Notes under the pieces: generated by a model
Told to the model about the DNA's origin: nothing
The model's database searches: none
Seen by the model: only the letters and a program-made list of their open reading frames with translations
Source of the DNA: Flavobacterium sp. ASV13
GTDB lineage: Bacteria > Bacteroidota > Bacteroidia > Flavobacteriales > Flavobacteriaceae
NCBI RefSeq assembly: GCF_000745775.1
Contig: NZ_JQJY01000001.1
Coordinates: 248,001-312,000, forward strand
Reading direction: 5' to 3'
Length of the DNA stretch: 64,000 nucleotides
Shown here: positions 7,653 to 16,376 of the stretch, one piece after another
Layout of the letters: each line of letters starts with the position of its first letter
Numbering within the stretch: position 1 is the first letter of the stretch
Position numbers and translations under genes: made by a program

Positions 7653-10007
7653 TTAATATTTAATAAATTTTGTACTTGAAAACCCTTTATCAGATTTAAT
7701 TTTTAGAAAATAATTTCCAGTTATCAATTTTGAAACATCAATACTCGAAACATTCAAAGCATTGGGAACTGCAATAATTAACTGCCCTAATACATCATAA
7801 ATTTCAATTGATTTAATTTCTGTATTATTTTGCAAGGAAATATTTAATCGATCTTTTACAGGATTTGGATAAATATTAAAATAGTGAGAAAATTCAAAAT
7901 CCGAAGTTCCAAGGGTTTTAAAAGTTGCAGTTGCTTTGTTCGTTAAAATCGGGAAATTATAATCAAAATAGATATTAGCTTCATTTGTAAAAGAATCTCC
8001 AACTTTTAATGTTGGTAACGTTTTGATTTTAAAAGCAATATATCCGTCATTATGAGCGTCATCAAAAGGAAGATTTATTTTTTCAAAGATGAATTCTACT
8101 TTATTTCCTTCTGAAATTTTAGTTGTATAAGAATGGCTTGAACTTGTTGGAACAAGTGTTGAAACATCAAATTTCGATAGATCAACAATATCTTTAACTA
8201 CAATATTTTCAGCAGGATATGTACCTGTGTTTTCAAAACGAATCAAATAATGAACATATTCTCCAATTAATTCCGGTCTAATAACATCCCCTTCCAAACA
8301 TGTTTTATCATTTGGGTCAAAAGAACCAACAACAATCTGGCGCATTGCAAAAGAGTTATCGACTGGTTTTTCATCGCCAGTTATTGGCGTAATTAAAGCA
8401 TTAAAACTCAAACGATCATTATTATTAACTGGAGGAGTTTCCATTGGAGAATTTACATTGAGCGTAAATTCTATTTCTCTAGTTTCAAAAGGTTTTAAAT
8501 GAACATAGTCCCAAACTAATTTGTTCAAAGATTGATTTGTAATTGCAGGCATAGAAGAAACAAAATCCAAAACAGCATCATTAAAATCTAATGTCACAGA
8601 ACCTGACATAGTTTGAGTTCCTTTATTTTTATAGATAATTTTATACTTTGCGTCAAAACCTGGTCTTGCAGGAAGTATTTCTAAAATAGTAATTTCTAAA
8701 TCTTTGTGAATTCCTTTTGGACTTATACAGAAATTTTGTTTAAATGAGTTATTTTCATTAGGAAAAGTAACTGATACCGACTCTGGGAAAGCTGTAAAAT
8801 AATTAGGATTTTCTAAAACCGGAGTTATTGTGTGTGTTCCCTCTCCTACTTGAATTCTATAATTTCCAGAAGCATCTGAAATGATATTTCCCTTTATCGT
8901 TCCATTTGTAATATTAAAATTTAAATTAATATAATTAGAATCAGCATCATCACATCCATTATTATCAGCATCTAATTTTTGATTTCCTAAAATCGTATAA
9001 GAAGTTCCTCCAGGAGCAAATGTGCAATACGAATTTACAACGCAATTTGTATAACCTAAATATCCAAGCTGCAATTTTAAATTTTCAGTTTCATTTTCAT
9101 CACAACATATATAAGCCAAATTAGGATTATCATCTAATATCATTCGCGAATTATCAGAAAATCCGTTTTTTAAAAAGATTGATCTTAAATCATTATTTCT
9201 TAGTTCAACAAAAGCACCATATTTTAAATTACTTAAATCAATTGTCGTTAATTTAGTATGATGACATTGTAGGTCTATCAAATTTTGTTGGGCTGATATA
9301 TTCAATTGGCTTAATTCATTATTGTAACACCATAATCTTTCAAGTTTTTTTAAATTAGAAATATCAAGATTTTTAAGTTTATTACTTGAGCATCCTAAAG
9401 TTTTCAAACTCAAATTATTTGATAAATCTACAGAGGAAATTAAATTTGAATCAAAAGAAAAATCTACTAAATTAGTCAATAATGAAGAATCAATATTTGT
9501 CAGCTTATTAAATGCACAAGACAAATACATCAAATTCTTAAAGCCTTTAAGTTCAATTTTATTTATCTGATTATAATTGCAATTCAAACTTTGCAACTCA
9601 GACAAATAACTTAAATCAAGATTCGTTAATAAATTAGTATTACAATCTAAATCCTTTAATTTTTTTAATCCAGTTAAATCTAAATTTGTGATTTTATTTG
9701 ATCGACAATATAATACTGTAAGATTTGTAAAGTTGTTAATTCCTGATAAATCCGTAATAATCTGTTCATCAAAATAAGGCTGATCAATATTTAATTGAGA
9801 TACATTTGATGCTTCATTAAGGTCAATTTCGCCATCATTATTATAATCAATCTTTAATTTATTTCCGCCACTATCCTTAGCAATTTCATTAGTATAACTA
9901 GATTTTAATAATCGAGCCTTAAAATTAGGATCAGAAAAATTAATAATTTGGGATTTTACTGAAGAAAAAATGCATAAAGCCACCAACAGCAAGTAGTTTT
10001 TGGTCAT
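7653..10007 (-). CDS. Leucine-rich repeat protein with T9SS type A sorting domain (paralog 2)
   Basis: This secreted protein of 784 residues is the shortest of the three paralogs, because it has fewer LRR units. It has a signal peptide (MTKNYLLLVALCIFSSVKSQ) and an EF-hand-like loop (DYNNDGEIDLNEA, around residue 55). LRR units run to about residue 290, then a second Ca-loop-like motif (DADNNGCDDAD), the conserved stem (SFDPNDKTCLEG, HYLIRFENTGTYPAEN) and a type A sorting domain (YFNIYPNPVKD). Its stem matches paralog 1 best, but its last 15 residues match paralog 3, which suggests exchange between copies. Its upstream block is shared with paralog 3. A surface binding role is inferred. Confidence 0.9.
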   Translation of the reverse strand: MTKNYLLLVALCIFSSVKSQIINFSDPNFKARLLKSSYTNEIAKDSGGNKLKIDYNNDGEIDLNEASNVSQLNIDQPYFDEQIITDLSGINNFTNLTVLYCRSNKITNLDLTGLKKLKDLDCNTNLLTNLDLSYLSELQSLNCNYNQINKIELKGFKNLMYLSCAFNKLTNIDSSLLTNLVDFSFDSNLISSVDLSNNLSLKTLGCSSNKLKNLDISNLKKLERLWCYNNELSQLNISAQQNLIDLQCHHTKLTTIDLSNLKYGAFVELRNNDLRSIFLKNGFSDNSRMILDDNPNLAYICCDENETENLKLQLGYLGYTNCVVNSYCTFAPGGTSYTILGNQKLDADNNGCDDADSNYINLNFNITNGTIKGNIISDASGNYRIQVGEGTHTITPVLENPNYFTAFPESVSVTFPNENNSFKQNFCISPKGIHKDLEITILEILPARPGFDAKYKIIYKNKGTQTMSGSVTLDFNDAVLDFVSSMPAITNQSLNKLVWDYVHLKPFETREIEFTLNVNSPMETPPVNNNDRLSFNALITPITGDEKPVDNSFAMRQIVVGSFDPNDKTCLEGDVIRPELIGEYVHYLIRFENTGTYPAENIVVKDIVDLSKFDVSTLVPTSSSHSYTTKISEGNKVEFIFEKINLPFDDAHNDGYIAFKIKTLPTLKVGDSFTNEANIYFDYNFPILTNKATATFKTLGTSDFEFSHYFNIYPNPVKDRLNISLQNNTEIKSIEIYDVLGQLIIAVPNALNVSSIDVSKLITGNYFLKIKSDKGFSSTKFIKY

Positions 10008-10020
10008 AGGTTAAATTAAT

Positions 10021-10063
10021 TTTTGGTTTTTAAATATATAAAATCAAAGAATCAAAACCTAAA
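10021..10063 (-). promoter_or_regulatory. 43-bp upstream block shared by LRR paralogs 2 and 3 (copy 1)
   Basis: It matches 12651-12693 at 42 of 43 positions (the difference is at 10049) and starts 13 nt upstream of the ATG at 10007. Read on the minus strand it contains TTTTGATT twice and TATATTTA, close to a Bacteroidota -7 box. It probably contains the promoter and a regulator site common to both genes. Confidence 0.6.
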
Positions 10064-10103
10064 CATATAAAGCCTTAATAAATTCAGCAAAGCTTTTAAA
10101 AGT

Positions 10104-12632
10104 TTATAACTTTATGAATTTAACACTCGAATTTCCCTTATCTGATTTTATTTTTAAGAAATAGCTTCCAGACTGGAGCCTAGAAACATCAATATTTGAA
10201 ACATTTTCAGCATGAGGAACCGCAATAATTAATTGTCCCAGCATATCATAAACATACATGGCTTGTTTTTCGATAGTATTTTTAGAATTAATATTTACTA
10301 CATCTTTAACTGGATTTGGATAAATATTAAAATATCGAGAAAACTCAAAATCTTTTGTTCCAAGCGCTTTAAATGTTGACTTTGCTTTATTAGTCAAGAT
10401 TGGAAAATTATAGTCAAAATAAATATTAGCTTCATTTTCAAAAGTGTCTCCAGTTTTTAAAGTTGGTAATGTTTTGATTTTAAAAGCGATGTATCCATTT
10501 CGATTGACATTATTAAAAGGAAGAATTATATTTTCGAAGATAAATTCGACTTTATTTCCATCAGAGATTTTTGTCGTATACGAATGACTCGCGCTAGTTG
10601 GTACTAAAGACGAAATATCAAATTTTGAAAGATCAATCATATCTTTAACTACAATATTTTGAGCCATATAAGTTCCCGTGTTTTCAAAACGAATCATATA
10701 GTGAACATATTCACCAATTAGACTTGGAGTAATAACATTTCCTTCAAGACAAGTTTTATCGTTTGGATCATACGAACCAACTACTATCTCATTATATACA
10801 AAAGTATTATCTATAGGCAGCTCATCTGTTTCAGAAGAAGTTATTGAAGCGGTGTAATGAAGAATATCCCCGTTATTAATCGCAGGAGTTTCAATTGGAG
10901 AATTTATCTTTATATTTAAAACAATTTCTCTAGATTCAAATGGTTTTAAATTAGTGAAGTTCCATGAAATTTTATTTGATGTTACATTAGAAACTGAAGG
11001 ACTAGAACTTGTTAAATCAAGAACAGAATCATCAAATACCAAATTTACTGTTCCGGACTGAACTTTATTTCCTTTGTTTTTATATATAATTTTATATTTT
11101 GCTGTAAAACCTGGTCTTGATGGCCATATAGGCAATATTGTTACTTCCAAATCATTATGAATTCCTAAAGCCTTAACACAAAAATCCTGCACAACTGGAC
11201 TTAAAACTGTTGGAAAATCTGCTTGAATTTCAGCTGGTGAAATAGAAAAATAACTCGGATTTTCAAAAACTGGTGTAATTTTATAATTTCCTGCTGGAAC
11301 TTTCACATCATATTTTCCCATTTCATTGCTTATAATATTTCCTGATTTCGTTCCATCGTCAATTTTAAACTTTAGAAAAGAAGCTGGGATATCTAAAGCA
11401 TCACATCCATTATTATTCAAATCATTACGATTTGTTCCTTGAATTGAGTAACTTACTCCTCCTGGTTTAAAAGAACAATAGGAATTAACGTTATAATCCG
11501 TATATCCCTCTTGCCTAAGAATATTTTCAATGCTACTTATCTGCTCATCATCAACACAGATATATTCTAACTTAGAATTATTTGAAAAGTCTAAATCTAT
11601 TTCAATACTACCGTTTTTCAAGAAAACATTTTGCAAGAATGGGTTATCATTACAATAAAAATTTTGTAAACCTTTACATTCTGTTGCATCAATTTCTGTT
11701 AACAAATTTCCAAAACAATTTAAAAAAGTCAGATTCGGCACATCCGACAGTCCTAAACTGCTAATTTCATTATTATAGCAATCTAAATATTGAAGCTTTT
11801 CAAGTCCTTTCAAATCTAACTTTTTTATATTATTAGATCCGCACATTAATTCGAGAAGACCAGACAAATTACTTAAATCGACGTTTGTTAAAAAATTATG
11901 ACTATAACCCAATTGCCATAATTTATCAGTGACTGGTAATTTTAAACTAGTTAGTTTATTATTGTCACAATGCAGTGTTTTCATATGAATGGAGTTACTT
12001 AAATCTAAAGTGATCAATTCATTATAACCACAAAATAAATTTTCAAGTTTTGAAAAACTGCTTAAATCTAAATTTGATATTTTATTCTTATAAACTCCTA
12101 AATTTATTAAATCAGGGCATTGAATAAGATCAAGTGAAGCAATGATATTTTCACCACATTGCAGATTTTGCAAACCTGATAATCCATTCAAATTTAGCTC
12201 TGTTAATTTGTTAGTCCAACAACTAATAGTTTGAAGTTTTGACAATTGTTGAACATTTAAATTTGTCATATTGTTTCTATCACAGGATATTATTTTAAGG
12301 TTTGACAAACTTCTTAAATCCAATGTTGTTATCTTATTGTCAGAACATTCCAAAAACAATAAATTTCTAAAGTTTTGAATTCCTTCCAAGGATAATATAT
12401 TACTATTTCGAATATCTAATGATGAAATTAATAATGCTTCTGACTCTTGAATCTCACCATCACCGTTTATATCAATTTTTCTTGCAGTACCATCATCATT
12501 CATAGATATTGAATTATCTACGTCGGCTCCTAGCAATTTTGCCTTAAAATTAGCATCAGGAATATCAATTATTTGAGAATTTACAGAGGCAAATATACAT
12601 AAAGCTAGCAATAGCAAGTAGTTCTTGATCAT
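10104..12632 (-). CDS. Leucine-rich repeat protein with T9SS type A sorting domain (paralog 3)
   Basis: This secreted protein of 842 residues has a signal peptide (MIKNYLLLLALCIFASVNSQ). A well-formed EF-hand-like loop follows (DINGDGEIQESEA, around residue 53), then an LRR array of about 13-14 units to about residue 370, a DLNNNGCDALD loop, the CARDB/DUF11-like stem and a type A sorting domain (YFNIYPNPVKD). Its stem is the most diverged of the three (GDILHYTASITSSETDELP), whereas part of its sorting domain (VPHAENVSNIDVSRLQ) is identical to paralog 1. The gap to paralog 2 is 96 bp with its own promoter-like block. An adhesion or polymer-binding role is inferred from the LRR architecture. 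Confidence 0.9.
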   Translation of the reverse strand: MIKNYLLLLALCIFASVNSQIIDIPDANFKAKLLGADVDNSISMNDDGTARKIDINGDGEIQESEALLISSLDIRNSNILSLEGIQNFRNLLFLECSDNKITTLDLRSLSNLKIISCDRNNMTNLNVQQLSKLQTISCWTNKLTELNLNGLSGLQNLQCGENIIASLDLIQCPDLINLGVYKNKISNLDLSSFSKLENLFCGYNELITLDLSNSIHMKTLHCDNNKLTSLKLPVTDKLWQLGYSHNFLTNVDLSNLSGLLELMCGSNNIKKLDLKGLEKLQYLDCYNNEISSLGLSDVPNLTFLNCFGNLLTEIDATECKGLQNFYCNDNPFLQNVFLKNGSIEIDLDFSNNSKLEYICVDDEQISSIENILRQEGYTDYNVNSYCSFKPGGVSYSIQGTNRNDLNNNGCDALDIPASFLKFKIDDGTKSGNIISNEMGKYDVKVPAGNYKITPVFENPSYFSISPAEIQADFPTVLSPVVQDFCVKALGIHNDLEVTILPIWPSRPGFTAKYKIIYKNKGNKVQSGTVNLVFDDSVLDLTSSSPSVSNVTSNKISWNFTNLKPFESREIVLNIKINSPIETPAINNGDILHYTASITSSETDELPIDNTFVYNEIVVGSYDPNDKTCLEGNVITPSLIGEYVHYMIRFENTGTYMAQNIVVKDMIDLSKFDISSLVPTSASHSYTTKISDGNKVEFIFENIILPFNNVNRNGYIAFKIKTLPTLKTGDTFENEANIYFDYNFPILTNKAKSTFKALGTKDFEFSRYFNIYPNPVKDVVNINSKNTIEKQAMYVYDMLGQLIIAVPHAENVSNIDVSRLQSGSYFLKIKSDKGNSSVKFIKL

Positions 12633-12650
12633 AGGTTTAGTTTAGTTTGG

Positions 12651-12693
12651 TTTTGGTTTTTAAATATATAAAATCAAAAAATCAAAACCTAAA
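12651..12693 (-). promoter_or_regulatory. 43-bp upstream block shared by LRR paralogs 2 and 3 (copy 2)
   Basis: It matches 10021-10063 at 42 of 43 positions and starts 18 nt upstream of the ATG at 12632. Paralog 1 has no such block upstream of 4342, so copies 2 and 3 are probably co-regulated. Confidence 0.6.
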
Positions 12694-12702
12694 ATTTCAT
12701 AA

Positions 12703-12734
12703 AAAAAGCCTTACTAATTAAAGTAAGGCTTTTT
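12703..12734 (-). terminator. Terminator after the 12760-13188 gene
   Basis: A 12-bp perfect inverted repeat (12703-12714 with 12723-12734, core AAGCCTTAC) with an 8-nt loop. On the minus strand the second arm ends in a T-run. It is 25 nt past the stop codon. Confidence 0.85.
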
Positions 12735-12759
12735 GATGCTTTTATATTGAAAAATAACT

Positions 12760-13188
12760 TTAGAAAGCTACATTCCATCTAGGTAATTTAGCATTTTGAT
12801 CTAAGAAATTTTGCAAAACCTGTCCTTCAACAGCAGTTGGAATTGCTTTAGCATCAGCATTGAAAGTTTCGTACCAAACTACTTCTAATTCAGAAATGTT
12901 TTCCAATTTCATTTGTGCTGGCCAAGAATATTTTCTTCCTGTTTTTGCAAATTGGTGTCCGTTTACAATTTTATCATATAAACCACCATTTTTGCTTTTT
13001 AATGTTCCATCATTCTGAACAGTTCCTGTAGAACCAACCATAATCAATTCTTTCTCTGCTCCTTCAACAGCATATACTACAAAAATTCCAGCACTTCCCT
13101 CTGGAGCGTTGCAAACTTCTTCTAAACTGTCTTCAATCGTAAAAGCAAAACTATTGGTTGCTTTAAACTTTTCTAATTCTTTGTACAT
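12760..13188 (-). CDS. Small protein of unknown function, faintly GIY-YIG-like
   Basis: This is a 142-residue soluble protein with no signal peptide or membrane segment. I do not recognise it with confidence. Residues about 32-56 (GIFVVYAVEG then LIMVGSTGTV) have the spacing of the two short strands of GIY-YIG nucleases (GIY...YVG), but the catalytic Arg and Glu cannot be assigned. The C-terminal half is rich in aromatic and acidic residues (LEVVWYETFNADAK). It is a single-gene unit with terminators on both sides, between the LRR island and sucD. A CTAAG-type repeat lies just upstream. Treat it as hypothetical; the GIY-YIG resemblance is inference only. Confidence 0.75.
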   Translation of the reverse strand: MYKELEKFKATNSFAFTIEDSLEEVCNAPEGSAGIFVVYAVEGAEKELIMVGSTGTVQNDGTLKSKNGGLYDKIVNGHQFAKTGRKYSWPAQMKLENISELEVVWYETFNADAKAIPTAVEGQVLQNFLDQNAKLPRWNVAF

Positions 13189-13205
13189 ATTTCTTTTTTA
13201 AGCCT

Positions 13206-13240
13206 CTAAGATACTGAGGTTCTACGATGCTAAGTTTTTT
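13206..13240 (+). repeat. Degenerate 8-bp tandem repeat, copy A
   Basis: Four 8-bp units run in register: CTAAGATA, CTGAGGTT, CTACGATG, CTAAGTTT, then T's. The same family occurs at 39049, 49604 and, inverted, 49723. ATACTGAGGT (13211-13220) also has an inverted copy at 13249-13258. Confidence 0.75.
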
Positions 13241-13268
13241 CTATTTATACCTCAGTATTTTAAAATGT

Positions 13269-13301
13269 AAAAAAGTCTCAACAAAATATTGAGACTTTTT
13301 T
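13269..13301 (-). terminator. Terminator after sucD
   Basis: A 13-bp inverted repeat (13269-13281 with 13289-13301, core AAGTCTCAA) with a 7-nt loop and T-runs on both strands lies 30 nt past the sucD stop. Confidence 0.85.
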
Positions 13302-13330
13302 TTGGAATTTTTTATTTTGAAACTTGAAGA

Positions 13331-14203
13331 TTATCCAAGTACTTCTTTAACTTTTTTACCAATTTCAGCTGGTGAATCAACAACGTGAATTCCGTTATCT
13401 CTCATGATTTGTTTTTTAGCAGCAGCTGTATCGTCAGAACCTCCAACAATAGCACCAGCGTGACCCATTGTTCTACCAGCAGGAGCAGTTTCTCCAGCGA
13501 TAAAACCAATAACTGGTTTACGGTTACCATCAGCTTTTACCCATTTAGCAGCATCAGCTTCTAATTGACCTCCAATTTCACCAATCATAATGATTACTTC
13601 AGTCTCTGGATCGTTCATTAATAATTCAACAGCTTCTTTAGTTGTAGTTCCAATGATTGGATCTCCACCAATTCCGATAGCTGTAGTGATTCCTAAACCT
13701 TGTTTTACAACTTGGTCAGCAGCCTCATAAGTTAAAGTTCCTGATTTAGAAACGATACCAACTGTTCCTTTTTTGAAAACGAAACCTGGCATAATACCAA
13801 CTTTAGCTTCACCTGGAGTAATAACTCCCGGGCAGTTTGGTCCAATTAATCTAGAGCTTCTTTCTTTAACATAATTATTTGCTTTAATCATGTCTGCAAC
13901 AGGAATTCCTTCTGTAATAGCAATAATTACTTTAATTCCGGCATCAGCAGCTTCCATAATTGCATCAGCAGCAAAAGCTGGCGGTACAAAAATAATAGAT
14001 GTATCAGCTCCAGCTTGATCTACAGCATCTTTTACTGTATTAAAAACTGGACGATCTAAATGGCTAGTTCCTCCTTTTCCTGGAGTAACACCACCAACAA
14101 CATTAGTACCGTACTCAATCATTTGAGAAGCGTGGAAAGTTCCTTCGCTCCCTGTAAATCCTTGAACAATTATTTTGGAATCTTTATTAACTAAAACACT
14201 CAT
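13331..14203 (-). CDS. sucD: Succinyl-CoA synthetase, alpha subunit
   Basis: This is the alpha subunit of the TCA-cycle enzyme that converts succinyl-CoA, phosphate and a nucleoside diphosphate to succinate, CoA and NTP in the cytoplasm. At 290 residues it has normal length. It contains the N-terminal CoA-binding fold ([20 protein letters not shown]), [12 protein letters not shown], and the loop [13 protein letters not shown] with the phosphorylated His. The beta subunit gene (sucC) is not adjacent, which is usual in flavobacteria. A TACTTTTG -7 box lies about 35 nt upstream of the ATG and a terminator follows, so it can be transcribed alone although it follows the lpx block on the same strand. 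Confidence 0.97.
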   Translation of the reverse strand: MSVLVNKDSKIIVQGFTGSEGTFHASQMIEYGTNVVGGVTPGKGGTSHLDRPVFNTVKDAVDQAGADTSIIFVPPAFAADAIMEAADAGIKVIIAITEGIPVADMIKANNYVKERSSRLIGPNCPGVITPGEAKVGIMPGFVFKKGTVGIVSKSGTLTYEAADQVVKQGLGITTAIGIGGDPIIGTTTKEAVELLMNDPETEVIIMIGEIGGQLEADAAKWVKADGNRKPVIGFIAGETAPAGRTMGHAGAIVGGSDDTAAAKKQIMRDNGIHVVDSPAEIGKKVKEVLG

Positions 14204-14238
14204 GATATATATTTTATGTAGTTTTTAAAATTGTGATG

Positions 14239-14246
14239 CAAAAGTA
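14239..14246 (-). promoter_or_regulatory. -7 promoter box of sucD
   Basis: TACTTTTG on the minus strand fits TAnnTTTG, with about 30 nt of leader to the ATG at 14203. I see no clear -33 TTTG at the usual spacing. Confidence 0.45.
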
Positions 14247-14287
14247 AGGTTTTGTAATGTATTTTACCTTTTTATTATCAAAAAAAA

Positions 14288-14650
14288 TTAAGAAAATTGA
14301 CTCATTTGATAACCGCGATAAAGCTTATCGTCTTTTATTTGCCAAATTGCCGTAAAATGCGCTAACAACATTTCTTCTCTTGGGTTTTCAATCGTTTTTA
14401 CAAAATGAGAATAACGTACTGATACTAAATCATCTTCTTCAATGATATGACTCATCCTCACTTTTGAACGAACATAAGCACGACCTAATTCATTTGCCAT
14501 ATCCAACATCGAATCATAATCCATTTCGATTAATCCTTTAGTGCTGTGCCATTCTAACTTTACTTCAGGATGCAAGTAGATTTTCATAATTTCACTATCA
14601 ATTAAGGCATCCGACTTATAAAATCTTTGAACAAATTCTTTTATAGACAT
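14288..14650 (-). CDS. NTF2-like (SnoaL-type) protein
   Basis: This 120-residue single-domain protein has the NTF2-like pattern: a leading helix (SIKEFVQRFYKSDALID), a short segment with LHPEVKLEWHSTKGLIEMDYDSML, then beta strands ending HFTAIWQIKDDKLYRGYQMSQ. The fold forms a small cone-shaped pocket; members are enzymes, binding proteins or subunits, so the role cannot be named. It is separated from the upstream lpxD-like gene by a single nucleotide, so the two are translationally coupled, and it sits between lipid A genes and sucD. Confidence 0.85.
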   Translation of the reverse strand: MSIKEFVQRFYKSDALIDSEIMKIYLHPEVKLEWHSTKGLIEMDYDSMLDMANELGRAYVRSKVRMSHIIEEDDLVSVRYSHFVKTIENPREEMLLAHFTAIWQIKDDKLYRGYQMSQFS

Positions 14651-14651
14651 A

Positions 14652-15581
14652 TTACTTCAATTTATTTAGAATTTCAGGAATCTTTTTGATATTAGCCAAT
14701 TGTTTTAACTTTTCTCTTGATTCTTCGATTGGGGTTCCAAAATAAGATTTTCCACCTTCAACCGATTTAGTAACACCTGTTTGTCCCATAATAACAGCTT
14801 TCGCTCCTATTGTGATACCGCTAGTTGTTCCTACCTGACCCCAGATAGTAACTTCATCCTCAATTACCACGCATCCGGCAATACCGGTTTGTGAAGCAAT
14901 TAAACATTTTTTACCAATTACAGAGTCATGTCCAACATGAACTTGATTATCAATTTTTGTTCCTTCTCCGATTGTGGTATCACCCGTTACTCCTTTATCA
15001 ATAGTACAAAGTGCTCCGATACCAACATTGTCTTCAACAACAACTCTTCCACCAGAAATTAATTGATCAAAACCTTCTGGACGCTTTTTGTAATAAAATG
15101 CATCAGCTCCCAAAATAGTTCCAGCATGAATAATGACATTGTCGCCAATTACAGTATGATCATAAATTGAAACATTGGAATGAATTAGACAGTTTTTGCC
15201 AATTTTTACGTGATTTCCAATAAAACTATTTGGCTGAATTAAAGTCCCTTCTCCAATTTCTGCTGATGAGGCAATAGCTACATTTGCAAATTGAAAAGGT
15301 TTGAAATGTTTAGTCAAAGTATTGAAATCTCTGAAAGGATCGTCAGAAATCAAAAGTGCTTTTCCTTCTGGACAATCTACTTTTTTGTTAATCAAAACAA
15401 TAGTTGCTGCAGATTGCAAAGCTTTATCATAATATTTTGGATGGTCAACAAAAACAATATCTCCGGGCTCCACAACATGAATTTCGTTCATGCCCAAAAC
15501 CTGAAAGTTTTTATCGCCTATAAATTCGCAATTAAGCAAATTTGCAATTTCTTCTAAAGAATAAACCTTTGGAAATTTCAT
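14652..15581 (-). CDS. LpxD-like UDP-3-O-acylglucosamine N-acyltransferase (second copy)
   Basis: This 309-residue left-handed beta-helix acyltransferase resembles LpxD, which N-acylates UDP-3-O-acyl-glucosamine in lipid A synthesis. The N-terminal uridine-binding-type domain spans about residues 1-100. Hexapeptide repeats (e.g. IGKNCLIHSNVSIYD) run from about 105 to 270. The catalytic-type His is present in VHVGHDSVIGKK. It is shorter than the second copy at 18616-19659 (347 residues) and lacks that protein's longer C-terminal tail. A true lpxD lies in the same block, so this copy may use another acyl chain or another UDP-sugar. It is coupled to the NTF2-like gene downstream. Confidence 0.88.
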   Translation of the reverse strand: MKFPKVYSLEEIANLLNCEFIGDKNFQVLGMNEIHVVEPGDIVFVDHPKYYDKALQSAATIVLINKKVDCPEGKALLISDDPFRDFNTLTKHFKPFQFANVAIASSAEIGEGTLIQPNSFIGNHVKIGKNCLIHSNVSIYDHTVIGDNVIIHAGTILGADAFYYKKRPEGFDQLISGGRVVVEDNVGIGALCTIDKGVTGDTTIGEGTKIDNQVHVGHDSVIGKKCLIASQTGIAGCVVIEDEVTIWGQVGTTSGITIGAKAVIMGQTGVTKSVEGGKSYFGTPIEESREKLKQLANIKKIPEILNKLK

Positions 15582-15627
15582 ATGTTATAATTAGAAAATT
15601 TGTCAATTAGAAAATATGTCAATTAGA

Positions 15628-15693
15628 AATGAGTCAGTTAGATTATGAATGTTCAAAATTATATCGATTCACTAATAATCTAATTGACTCATT
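15628..15693. repeat. Imperfect inverted repeat between efp and the lpxD-like gene
   Basis: 15628-15645 pairs with 15676-15693 at 17 of 18 positions (core GAGTCAGTTAGATTA) around a 30-nt loop. Just left of it, GTCAATTAGAAA occurs twice in direct orientation (from 15602 and 15618). There is no clear T-run, so this may be a spacer repeat rather than a terminator. Confidence 0.55.
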
Positions 15694-15715
15694 GACAAAT
15701 TATCTTAATTAAAAA

Positions 15716-16282
15716 CTACTCTTTTACACGCTCCATGTAAGAACCTGAAGCTGTATCAATTTTAATTTTATCACCTTCGTTAATGAATAAAGGTACATTT
15801 ACAGATGCTCCAGTTTCTACCGTAGCAGATTTTGTAGCATTTGTTGCTGTATTTCCTTTTACTCCTGGCTCAGCATAAGTAACTTCAAGAATTACAGATG
15901 CAGGCATATCAACTGATAAAGGTAAATCAGTTTCTGTATTAATCTGAACCATTACATTTGTTCCTTCTTTCAACAAATCTGGAGCATCTAAGATGTTTTT
16001 GTTTAAAGAAATTTGCTCAAATGTTTCAGCATTCATAAAGTGAAAATCATCTCCTTCTGGATATAAATATTGGAATGTATGTGTCTCAACACGAATAACG
16101 TCAATTTTATGACCTGCAGAAAATGTATTATCCAATACTTTACCTGAAGTTAAACTTTTTAATTTAGTTCTTACGAAAGCTGGACCTTTTCCAGGTTTTA
16201 CGTGAAGAAATTCAATAATTTTATAGATGTCGTGATTAAATTTAATACATAATCCGTTTCTAATATCTGATGTAGATGCCAT
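15716..16282 (-). CDS. efp: Elongation factor P
   Basis: EF-P (188 residues, usual length) binds the ribosome between the P and E sites and relieves stalling at proline stretches. The N-terminal KOW-like domain carries the loop VKPGKGPAFVRTK with Lys32 at the tip, the residue modified in Lys-type EF-Ps. Two OB domains follow, ending in SGSYMERVKE. No modifying enzyme gene (epmA/epmB type) is nearby. It sits inside the lipid A block between lpxA and the lpxD-like gene, with hairpin-forming spacers on both sides, so it may be only partly co-transcribed with them. Confidence 0.97.
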   Translation of the reverse strand: MASTSDIRNGLCIKFNHDIYKIIEFLHVKPGKGPAFVRTKLKSLTSGKVLDNTFSAGHKIDVIRVETHTFQYLYPEGDDFHFMNAETFEQISLNKNILDAPDLLKEGTNVMVQINTETDLPLSVDMPASVILEVTYAEPGVKGNTATNATKSATVETGASVNVPLFINEGDKIKIDTASGSYMERVKE

Positions 16283-16304
16283 TGTAATTTGTTTTATTTT
16301 ATTT

Positions 16305-16356
16305 TTTGTTGAACGTTAATCGCTTAATTGTTTTTCCGATTGAACGATTCAACAAA
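16305..16356. repeat. Imperfect inverted repeat between lpxA and efp
   Basis: TTTGTTGAACGTTAATCG (16305-16322) pairs imperfectly with 16337-16356 (CGATTGAACGATTCAACAAA). It lies just upstream of efp and downstream of lpxA, so it could attenuate read-through. It has no clean T-run. Confidence 0.5.
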
Positions 16357-16376
16357 TAAACAATTAAACTTTATTT

